Origin: Bacteroidales bacterium
Lineage (GTDB): Bacteria > Bacteroidota > Bacteroidia > Bacteroidales > VadinHA17
NCBI GenBank assembly: GCA_016928075.1
Contig: JAFGLJ010000018.1
Coordinates: forward strand, 1-56,774
Reading direction: 5' to 3'
DNA length: 56,774 nucleotides
Shown: positions 22,140-29,366 of the stretch, piece after piece
How positions within the stretch are numbered: position 1 is the stretch's first letter
Layout of the letters: every line of letters starts with the position of its first letter
Program-made: the position numbers and the translations under genes
Notes under the pieces: generated by a model
What the model was told of the DNA's origin: nothing
The model's database searches: none
Seen by the model: only the letters and a program-made list of their open reading frames with translations

Positions 22140-24569
22140 CTACCTACCCCCTGCTCCCTGCTCCCTGCCCCCTGCATTGTACTCCGAAGCTTTAGCGAAG
22201 GAGGACTCCCTGCTCCCTGCTCCCTGCTCCCTGCCTTTCATATGAAAGACCAACTCACCCCCGGAGACTATTTCTGAATGGGTGATATACAGCCTGTTCA
22301 GCTTTTTACCATTCAGGACCAACTTATCAACGTATACATTTTCTTTTCCCTGGTTGACAGCTTTTATTTTCAAAGAATTACCGTTTTCAAATTGAATTTC
22401 TGCTTCCTTCAACAGGGGGCTTCCAATGGAATATTGGTCACTGCCGGGGCATACCGGGTAAAAACCGAGGGCACTGAAAATATACCAGGCCGACATCTGT
22501 CCGCAATCATCATTACCGCACAGACCATTTGCTTTATTTAAATACATGGTATCCATGATCATCCTGACCCTTTCCTGTGTTTTCCATGGCTTATCTGTCC
22601 AGCTATACAGGTAGGGGATATGATGACCTGGTTCATTACCATGAACATACATTCCAATAATCCCTTCTCGGGTAATGTCTTCATTCCTCTCAATATGTTC
22701 ATCACCAAGTTCAGAATTAAACAATGAATCAAGCATAACGGGAAATTCTTTCTTTCCGCCCATCATCTTGATCATTTCGGGTATATCGTGTGGCACGTAC
22801 AGTCCATAGTTCCATGCATTGCCTTCAATAAAACCCTGGCCGTATGTATCCAGAGGGTCGAATTCCGCCCTGAATTTGCCGTTGGTCAGCCTGGGGTGCA
22901 TAAAGCCACTAACGGGATTAAATACATTTCGATAATATTCTGCTCTCCGGGAGAATAATCCCGCAATACTGTCATTTCCCGCTTTCTCTGCCAGTTGTTT
23001 TATGCACCAGTCATCATATGCGTATTCCAGTGTTTTGCTTACAGAGTAATTATTCTTATCCTCCGGGACATATCCCAGTTTCATATAATAATCCAGACCG
23101 TCATATTTTCCGTATGAGGCCGTTTTCACACATGCATCGAGGGCCCATTCAATATCATCTGACCATACTCCCTTGATAATTGCATCAGCTATTACTGAAA
23201 CACTATGGTAACCGATCATACACCAGTTTTCATTGGCATAATGTGACCACACCGGCAACATTGGATGCACACTCTGGTCGAAATGGGCAAGCATAGATTC
23301 TATAATATCACTGCTCCTGTCTGTCTGAATCAGGTTAAATAATGGATGAAGAGCTCTGTAAGTATCCCATAATGAAAAAATAGTATAATTGGTAAATCCA
23401 TCCGCCAGGTGAATGTTCTGATCAATACCCGTATACATTCCATCAATGTCCATATAGGTTATCGGGCTTAAGAATGTGTGGTAAAGAGCTGTATAGAATA
23501 CAGTTTTTTCATCCGGACTTACAGTTTCAACTTTTATCTTCGATAATTCACTGTTCCATAGTTGCTGTCCTTTCCGCTTCACCTTATCAAAATCCCAGTG
23601 GGGAACCTCGGCCATCATATTGTCTATGGCTCCTTCTGTGCTCACGGGTGACAGCGCAACTTTGACTTTTATCTTTTCGTCCTTTTCCACATCAAAATTA
23701 AAATATGCCCTTATCTGCCTGCCTGCCATCTCCGGGAAATTCTCTTTTTCGTTGAACTTCCTGTAAAAACCTTTATATACATAGTCATCCTTCTTTGTAT
23801 GACCGTATGACTTAAAAGGCTTGCTGAATGATATCGCAAAATATACCGTCCGGGTGCGTGCCCAACCGCTTGTCTGCCTGTACCCCGTTACCAGTGTGTC
23901 GTTCTCAACCCTGATAAATGTCCATACGTTCTTTCCTTCATAATTGTAGATTCCGTGGATCATATCCAGTATAATATGCGCTTCCTCTTTGCGAGGGAAT
24001 GTATACCTGTGAAAACCCACCCTGTTGCTTGCCGTAAGTTCAGCCCTTATATCATAATCAAGCAGATCAACCCTGTAGTAGTCAGGTTCTGCATATTCCC
24101 TGTCATGAGAGTATCTTGAACGATAACCTTTATCCGGTTCTGTTTCCGTCCCGGGATTTATCTTCAGTGGCCCTGTTGACGGCATAATAAGTATATCCCC
24201 AAGGTCTGAATGGCCTGTCCCGCTGAAATGAGTGTGGCTGAAACCCACTATAGTTGGGTCATCATACTGGTAGCCTGCACAGTATTCATAAACCTTCCTG
24301 TTGTATTCACCATTATCCTCATATGGGATTGTATCAGTGTCGGGGCTTAGCTGTACCATCCCGAAGGGCACAGTTGCACCGGGATAGGTGTGCCCCATTT
24401 TTTGAGTGCCGATGAAAGGATTTACATACTGAATATAATTTTCATTATGATCCTGTGCTGATAGAGGGTGAATATTTAAGAGGAATACAACTGTCAGCAA
24501 GTTTATGAGGTAAGGTTGTATCCTGGAAACAGGAAGAAGGTATGATATAATATATTTGCTACTCATCAT
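22140..24569 (-). CDS. GH92 alpha-mannosidase, exported
   Basis: 809 aa. GH92 enzymes are calcium-dependent exo-alpha-mannosidases that trim mannans or N-glycans. A signal peptide ends around LSAQ (about residue 39). Family motifs: YVNPFIGTQKMGHTYPGATVPFGMVQ, YDDPTIVGFSHTHFSGTG, YTIFSLWDTYRALHPLF, HGNEPGHHIPYLY with the catalytic Glu, and GNDDCGQMSAWYIFSALGFYPV with calcium/catalytic Asp residues. The native sheet domain seems to end near GELVFHM; the last about 33 residues (GREQGAGSRES..., rich in Gly, Arg, Glu) are translated from the heptamer array and are not part of the GH92 fold. The start lies 11 bp after the upstream methyltransferase gene, so it is probably last in a long minus-strand operon. 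Confidence 0.92.
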   Translation of the reverse strand: MMSSKYIISYLLPVSRIQPYLINLLTVVFLLNIHPLSAQDHNENYIQYVNPFIGTQKMGHTYPGATVPFGMVQLSPDTDTIPYEDNGEYNRKVYEYCAGYQYDDPTIVGFSHTHFSGTGHSDLGDILIMPSTGPLKINPGTETEPDKGYRSRYSHDREYAEPDYYRVDLLDYDIRAELTASNRVGFHRYTFPRKEEAHIILDMIHGIYNYEGKNVWTFIRVENDTLVTGYRQTSGWARTRTVYFAISFSKPFKSYGHTKKDDYVYKGFYRKFNEKENFPEMAGRQIRAYFNFDVEKDEKIKVKVALSPVSTEGAIDNMMAEVPHWDFDKVKRKGQQLWNSELSKIKVETVSPDEKTVFYTALYHTFLSPITYMDIDGMYTGIDQNIHLADGFTNYTIFSLWDTYRALHPLFNLIQTDRSSDIIESMLAHFDQSVHPMLPVWSHYANENWCMIGYHSVSVIADAIIKGVWSDDIEWALDACVKTASYGKYDGLDYYMKLGYVPEDKNNYSVSKTLEYAYDDWCIKQLAEKAGNDSIAGLFSRRAEYYRNVFNPVSGFMHPRLTNGKFRAEFDPLDTYGQGFIEGNAWNYGLYVPHDIPEMIKMMGGKKEFPVMLDSLFNSELGDEHIERNEDITREGIIGMYVHGNEPGHHIPYLYSWTDKPWKTQERVRMIMDTMYLNKANGLCGNDDCGQMSAWYIFSALGFYPVCPGSDQYSIGSPLLKEAEIQFENGNSLKIKAVNQGKENVYVDKLVLNGKKLNRLYITHSEIVSGGELVFHMKGREQGAGSRESSFAKASEYNAGGREQGAGGR
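22154..22233. repeat. CTCCCTG heptamer array in the GH92 3' end
   Basis: CTCCCTG twice and CCCCCTG (22154-22174), a 31-bp insert containing CTCC...GGAG hairpin arms (22175-22205), then CTCCCTG four times (22206-22233). On the minus strand it is read as the last codons of the GH92 gene. Same unit as the arrays at 2-92 and 31280-31307. Confidence 0.92.
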
Positions 24570-24580
24570 TTATATTACAG

Positions 24581-25093
24581 TTAACGTTCTTTTCTTTTTA
24601 TTTTTCTTATCAGACCAAGAGGAATATTAATAGCCGGAACTTTGTCCATATATGTTCTGTACTCATCGCCAAACTTTTCAATCATCAGTTTATCCTCTCT
24701 TTTGGTACCATAATATACCAGCACTATACCGGGGATACCCAGGGCAACAAATATCCAGTGAGGGTAGAGCAATGGTGTAGCAATAAATATTGAAAGTATC
24801 CCACCTGTATACTGGACATGTCTGATAATTGAATAAAGACCGCCTGTTACTATTTTTTGAGTGTGCACGTAAGATTTTCCCTTTTTCACTCCGCCTTTAA
24901 TTTTAAAATATATGAAAGGATATACAACCAGGTACATTCCGAAGGCCCAGATAATGATTCCAATAATAGTTAGAATATTGTCACTATTTGGCACTATTAT
25001 ACCAGTAAGCACAAGCGGATTAAGCGGGAAGCATATTACCATAAGGATATAAGCAATGTAATCCAGGAAATGATGTCTGCGAGTTTTATTCAT
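24581..25093 (-). CDS. Isoprenylcysteine carboxyl methyltransferase-like membrane protein
   Basis: 170 aa from the ATG at 25091-25093, which overlaps the upstream stop by 8 bp; the frame extends 8 codons further upstream. Four to five transmembrane helices are visible, and the C-terminal signature GGLYSIIRHVQYTGGIL with YYGTKREDKLMIEKFGDEYRTYMDKVP matches the ICMT/phospholipid methyltransferase (PEMT) superfamily, which uses SAM on membrane-associated substrates. The bacterial role is unknown. Lies between an S41 protease and GH92 in one direction with overlap or short gaps, suggesting co-transcription. Confidence 0.75.
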   Translation of the reverse strand: MNKTRRHHFLDYIAYILMVICFPLNPLVLTGIIVPNSDNILTIIGIIIWAFGMYLVVYPFIYFKIKGGVKKGKSYVHTQKIVTGGLYSIIRHVQYTGGILSIFIATPLLYPHWIFVALGIPGIVLVYYGTKREDKLMIEKFGDEYRTYMDKVPAINIPLGLIRKIKRKER

Positions 25094-26717
25094 GGTTTCT
25101 TTGCATAACAAATTCAATCCAGGGATCTTTCATAAGTGATTCAGCATCGTATGCTGCAGGCATTGATGTGGGATAGGTAGATGGCTGTAAAATATAATCG
25201 GGTTCTGAACCATATATCTCGTTTACCGATCCGTCTTCATTGAAGGCCATATCTATTTCCATGCTTATCATTATATGGCTGTTTGGTAATTCAAATACCC
25301 AGGGTGCAAAGGATACTGCTGCTCCACCTATTGTATTTGCTCCAACTATGGTAGCAAATCCCGTCTCTTTTGCTGCTTTGGTGAAATCTTCAGCAGCTGA
25401 AAATGTATCATGATCTGTCAGGAGGTATATCTTTCCGTCGAAAGGATACCTGTTAAATGGCTCATATTCCTTCGTATTTTTGAGAAAATAATATTCCTCC
25501 TGTTCAATGTAAAGAGGTAATTCATATGGCCATTCGTCGATGTCAATTTTTTCCATCCTGCCATAGTCGATCTCTTTCCGGTATTTATAGGCAACTAGTC
25601 TATTATAAACATTTAAACTATTGAAAGCATCCTTTTTCACTATTGAATACTGAATGTGATCACAGGGCTCTTTTATCAGGCGTTCGACAAATATCTCTTC
25701 CCAGTATTTTGGAGCACCACCGGAGTTACCCCTGAGGTCGATTATCAGTTTTTCATACTTCCCCTCTGAACCTTGTATGAAACTATCGATCTTTTCGTAG
25801 TCAGCCTGGCGTGCTCCATGAAACGCGAATGAGTTTATTCTGATATATCCTGTAGTTTCGTCCAGTTCCACGCAGGCAGCATTGTCTTCCGGAAAAACCA
25901 GGCCGGCAGGGGAACTGTACCCGTTTATTTTCTTAATATCTGCATTCAAAAGTGTGCTGTCCGGCAGTCTGAATGTCACATTCCAGCTTTGTTCGTTTGT
26001 GTCGTCATTAATAATAAGTGGGCTGAAGTGGCTGTATACCTTCATTTTATGTGTGTCGAAACGTAACCAGACCTTGTGTTGCAGCGATTTGACATATTCA
26101 TCAACAGCAAGCCCATTCACTTTTTCTATAGCAGTACCTCCAGGTATTTCCAGGCTTTCATTCCTGTAATTCCCTGTCAGGACATAATAACCATCCCTGT
26201 ATGCCACAGGCAGATCGGAATGAGCCCATTTTCTGTCGGGGTCAAGTTCTTTCCACCAGTAATCCAGCAGGTAATACCCTTTTTTACTGACATTATAGCA
26301 AAGGCATTTGGTTATGATATCGAGTTTGTCAGTATTTCCTCCGGGCGCCATGATATCGCAGTGTGCTGTTCCCTGCTCAAGTCTCTGGATCATCTCTCCA
26401 ACCACCCTTACAAATTCTCTATTATCTTTTGTCTCCCTTACCCTGTTCCTGTAATGCTCTTCCATGGCATAGAAATTATCAAGACCCTTCTCTTTTTCAA
26501 TAGCTTCAACAAAAGGGTAGCTGTTACTTACCAGCTCACAGAAGTATTCAAAATCTTCTGTTTTCTCTTTCAAAGTTAGTTTACCTGACTCAAGCTTTTT
26601 ACCGGATGTGAATAAATCCAGGTTAATACTTTTTATTAACAGGGTTATCAGTATGATTCCTATAATCAGCCAGGCTATATTTCCCTTTCGGGATGAATCC
26701 ACATTTTTTCCTTTCAT
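25086..26717 (-). CDS. S41-family (Ctp/TSP-like) serine protease
   Basis: 543 aa with a single N-terminal membrane anchor (about residues 13-31), the rest periplasmic. The C-terminal half is an S41 domain: LIIDLRGNSGGAP (about 333-345), GKIYLLTDHDTFSAAEDFTKAAKE with the candidate nucleophile Ser about 437, and ANTIGGAAVSF. There is a middle segment with a weak PDZ-like pattern (LEIPGGTAIEKVNGLAVDEYVKSL, about 180-205). Such proteases act on envelope or secreted peptides. Downstream gene overlaps by 8 bp; 18 bp separate it from the DUF169 gene upstream. Confidence 0.8.
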   Translation of the reverse strand: MKGKNVDSSRKGNIAWLIIGIILITLLIKSINLDLFTSGKKLESGKLTLKEKTEDFEYFCELVSNSYPFVEAIEKEKGLDNFYAMEEHYRNRVRETKDNREFVRVVGEMIQRLEQGTAHCDIMAPGGNTDKLDIITKCLCYNVSKKGYYLLDYWWKELDPDRKWAHSDLPVAYRDGYYVLTGNYRNESLEIPGGTAIEKVNGLAVDEYVKSLQHKVWLRFDTHKMKVYSHFSPLIINDDTNEQSWNVTFRLPDSTLLNADIKKINGYSSPAGLVFPEDNAACVELDETTGYIRINSFAFHGARQADYEKIDSFIQGSEGKYEKLIIDLRGNSGGAPKYWEEIFVERLIKEPCDHIQYSIVKKDAFNSLNVYNRLVAYKYRKEIDYGRMEKIDIDEWPYELPLYIEQEEYYFLKNTKEYEPFNRYPFDGKIYLLTDHDTFSAAEDFTKAAKETGFATIVGANTIGGAAVSFAPWVFELPNSHIMISMEIDMAFNEDGSVNEIYGSEPDYILQPSTYPTSMPAAYDAESLMKDPWIEFVMQRNHE

Positions 26718-26735
26718 AACTTTTTCGCTTAAACC

Positions 26736-27470
26736 TTATAGATAAGTTTTAGATGATAATCTGGAAAGCCTTCTGGATTTCTTTAGTTCTTTAATAAACC
26801 TTTTCCCGAGGTAGCTTCCCTTACCAATACCGGACAATTGATTAAATAATGGCTTCGTTACTGTAAAGGCGAGAATATCATGGGGGATATATTTTCTCAT
26901 TGCCATATCAGTCGCTCCGATAATTGCCTGAGGAATATCCAGATCATTAAACAATGAGATTAATTGCATACATCCTGATCCAAATGGAGCAAGGACAGGC
27001 TGAGGATCTCCAGGACTGCTAAATAACTGGGCCCCAATCATTAACATACTGAGCTGATCAGGATTAACAAAAAAGGTTACCGTTTTAAGATATTCATATG
27101 CCTTTTTATTCAATGGCCCGATAACCAGGAAATCATGTTGCTGTTTATATGGTTGAACATAATCCAGCCACTTCCCCATCAGTTCATGATTGGCTTTTAG
27201 TCCTTCATCATCAGCAAGGAACTTTATATAATCCTCTCTGGATTTAGTCTTAACATTACACAACCAGGTACCTGCACCGGGGCAACCATATTGTTCTTTT
27301 GTAATAAGAGTGTATTTGCCATTTTTCCACTGCTTATAATTGGCAAAGACGCAGGTATTTGATCTGAGAAGCGGGTCAAACGTGGATTTATCAGGGGTAT
27401 CATAAAAACCAACCAACGGTAACGTAATTCCGGTTTTCTTAATTAAATACTGAGGTTCAGGTTGTGTCAT
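26736..27470 (-). CDS. DUF169 family protein
   Basis: 244 aa soluble protein matching the DUF169 pattern: LPLVGFYDTPDKSTFDPL near the N-terminus, a conserved GCPGAGTWLCN, and VLAPFGSGCMQLISLF in the middle with Cys and Gly residues typical of the family. DUF169 proteins are of unknown function and are common in anaerobes. The start codon overlaps the stop of the lipoprotein gene upstream by 4 bp. It carries no signal peptide, unlike its neighbours, so a cytoplasmic role is likely. Confidence 0.75.
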   Translation of the reverse strand: MTQPEPQYLIKKTGITLPLVGFYDTPDKSTFDPLLRSNTCVFANYKQWKNGKYTLITKEQYGCPGAGTWLCNVKTKSREDYIKFLADDEGLKANHELMGKWLDYVQPYKQQHDFLVIGPLNKKAYEYLKTVTFFVNPDQLSMLMIGAQLFSSPGDPQPVLAPFGSGCMQLISLFNDLDIPQAIIGATDMAMRKYIPHDILAFTVTKPLFNQLSGIGKGSYLGKRFIKELKKSRRLSRLSSKTYL

Positions 27471-28693
27471 AACGTTATATCTTGCAGGCTGGCAGCCATC
27501 ACTTTTCTGTAAATAATTTCCAGCCTATCTTCGGGTCCTGAAAAATGAATGGTTGTCTGGCTATGATTATATTTTTCGCCGGGCAGCAGTGAGAGGGCAG
27601 GGGATGAGGTTTCGAGTTCGTAAAAGGGCCCCATTATTGTACCGTCTTCCAGCGGCCCGTCATTATATGAATTAAGTGCATCACCCGAGTATGGCTTATC
27701 CTGTAGTTCCCAGGCTGAATTAACAAAATCAGATACACCATCAGGGGTATCGCAAATGAGAAAAGTAAGTGCATTATTAGCCGGATCATAACTTGCCATA
27801 AGACCTTCAGATCTGAGAGGGGGAATGCCGATCTTCCCTCTTTTTTTACCATCAGCTTTGAAGTATATTATATTACCTTTTATCTGCAGCCTGTCCCCGG
27901 GTATACTTCCAAAATAATTATCATTGACCATCGGGCCCATTTTTTCATCATCACCTTCCCTGACGGGTATTACCACTACAGCTGAAGGTGACGGATTGAA
28001 CATCCCGAGCATCCAGATGGAAACCAGGCCATTATCTTTAGTCCATTGTTTTGTGCTGGTATTTTCAATTATATTTTCTGACCTGTAAGCCACTGTATTA
28101 AGACCTTTTACATCAGCCTGTATGATCCGGGATATTTCGTCCGGCCCGAGCAGGTGAATGGTTCTTGTTATAATGAAGTCAAATTCAGTGCCTGAATAAT
28201 TTGTAAGTTTGAATTCTTTAGTGAATACTGCCCGGGTATCTTTTTTATCGACCAGCGTAAAACTTTCTGTATCCATTTCGGGCGGGGTTTGCCAGTATTC
28301 ATACTCAAATGGATCACCCTGTTTGAAAAAGAGAGCGTACTGGCCTCCTTCGGGACCCAGCCACAGTCTTTCTTCTCCACCATAGGGATTCATATGAGCA
28401 AGTGTATCACCTGAGCTTATGAGGCCATGGTTTATCCATCCGAAGCTGAATCCATCATCACCTTCACAGGTACTGGTCATTACACGACCCTGCCATGAGG
28501 GGATTATCACAAGAGCACTTTTTCCTTTTTTGAGCTCGACAATCTCTGCGTGTTTTTTCAGGAATTCCCTGTCACTTGAGTAAGTGGTTTTTAAGTTTTT
28601 CATACTATCCTGGTTTCTTTCAGCGGTTTCATGGCATGCAGAACCGGCAATAATAAAATAAGTTATTAATGCAAAAAGACAAGCATTTTTCAT
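27467..28693 (-). CDS. DUF6786-like exported lipoprotein
   Basis: 408 aa. The N-terminus has a lipoprotein signal with lipobox GSAC (Cys20). Conserved-looking blocks are GFSFGWINHGLISSG, HMNPYGGEERLWLGPEGGQYALFF and YWQTPPEMD, which I recall from Bacteroidota proteins now grouped as DUF6786; the fold may be a galactose-mutarotase-like beta-sandwich, but this is inference. Function unknown; presence beside GH92 and sulfatase genes fits a carbohydrate role. First clear large gene of the minus-strand run that ends with GH92; 29 bp after the small membrane protein gene. Confidence 0.65.
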   Translation of the reverse strand: MKNACLFALITYFIIAGSACHETAERNQDSMKNLKTTYSSDREFLKKHAEIVELKKGKSALVIIPSWQGRVMTSTCEGDDGFSFGWINHGLISSGDTLAHMNPYGGEERLWLGPEGGQYALFFKQGDPFEYEYWQTPPEMDTESFTLVDKKDTRAVFTKEFKLTNYSGTEFDFIITRTIHLLGPDEISRIIQADVKGLNTVAYRSENIIENTSTKQWTKDNGLVSIWMLGMFNPSPSAVVVIPVREGDDEKMGPMVNDNYFGSIPGDRLQIKGNIIYFKADGKKRGKIGIPPLRSEGLMASYDPANNALTFLICDTPDGVSDFVNSAWELQDKPYSGDALNSYNDGPLEDGTIMGPFYELETSSPALSLLPGEKYNHSQTTIHFSGPEDRLEIIYRKVMAASLQDITL

Positions 28694-28722
28694 TTGTACT
28701 TATTTGTGATACAATTATTGTA

Positions 28723-28857
28723 CTAATATTTTCTTTTCTCGAAATCTTCCTTGTCCTTATCTTCAACCCTGCGTGCAATAATAAGGAGTATTTTCACCAG
28801 TATGTATATTCCGAAAGCCAGTGCAAGGACTACAATCAATCCAATCAGGAATTTCAT
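28723..28857 (-). CDS. Small 44-aa single-pass membrane protein
   Basis: ATG at 28855-28857, stop TAG at 28723-28725. The product begins MKFLIGLIVVLALAFGIY, forms one transmembrane helix of about 24 residues (3-27), and ends in a charged tail (RRVEDKDKEDFEKRKY). It starts 6 bp after the YbjQ stop, indicating co-translation, and codon use looks normal. No family recognised. Similar small Lys/Glu-tailed membrane proteins occur beside YbjQ in other genomes only as a guess. Likely a real gene missed by length cut-offs. Confidence 0.65.
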   Translation of the reverse strand: MKFLIGLIVVLALAFGIYILVKILLIIARRVEDKDKEDFEKRKY

Positions 28858-28863
28858 TCTTGA

Positions 28864-29178
28864 TTATTTAAGTTTTACAGCGGTGCCATAAACCAGTATT
28901 TCGGAGCATCCCTGCATAATCATTGAGGTATGCATCCTGATATTTACCACAGCATCGGCACCCAGACTTTCGGCATCCTGCAACATACGCTGCAATGCCT
29001 GTTCCCTTGCTTCAGCCTGCAATTCTGTATATTCATGTATTTCTCCTCCGACCAGGTTCTTGAGTCCTGCAAATATATCTCTTCCCAGGTGGCGGGCCCT
29101 GACGGTACTGCCCCTTGATATGCCAAGAATCTCGGCTATCTCTTTTCCCGGGATTTTATCGGTTGTTGTTGCTATCAT
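28864..29178 (-). CDS. YbjQ/DUF74 family protein
   Basis: 104 aa, the standard length of the YbjQ (DUF74, putative heavy-metal-binding) family, which forms pentamers. Motifs: TTDKIPGKEIAEILGISRGS at the N-terminus, GRDIFAGLKNLVGGEIHEYTEL in the middle, and LGADAVVNIRMHTSMIMQGCSEILVYGTAV at the C-terminus. Function is not established. First gene before the 44-aa membrane protein and then the lipoprotein-DUF169-S41-ICMT-GH92 run. Upstream lies an AT-rich leader and a hexamer array. Confidence 0.9.
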   Translation of the reverse strand: MIATTTDKIPGKEIAEILGISRGSTVRARHLGRDIFAGLKNLVGGEIHEYTELQAEAREQALQRMLQDAESLGADAVVNIRMHTSMIMQGCSEILVYGTAVKLK

Positions 29179-29221
29179 GATAAATGGTTTTTGTTTTTAA
29201 AAATAAGAAATAAAAATAAAT

Positions 29222-29257
29222 TAGGCTAAGGCTGAGGCTGAGGCTAAGGCTGAGACT
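29222..29257. repeat. Hexamer array (AAGGCT/GAGGCT), copy 1
   Basis: Units TAGGCT, AAGGCT, GAGGCT, GAGGCT, AAGGCT, GAGACT. Located between YbjQ and the second sulfatase. The same hexamer occurs in the same orientation at 31164-31193 inside the sulfatase signal peptide. Confidence 0.9.
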
Positions 29258-29320
29258 GGCACAGTTCTGAACCGCTCGCCTGGTTACTCTGCTGGTGTGG
29301 ATCCCAGAAGGAGGGAAGAA

Positions 29321-29344
29321 GGTGTTGATCTGGAGATCAACACC
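29321..29344. terminator. Hairpin downstream of second sulfatase
   Basis: Perfect 11-bp stem GGTGTTGATCT / AGATCAACACC with a 2-base loop, 23 bp beyond the sulfatase stop. There is no T run on the minus strand, so it may be an mRNA-stabilising hairpin rather than an intrinsic terminator. Confidence 0.55.
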
Positions 29345-29366
29345 GGCAGGCGTCGGCAGAATGTAT

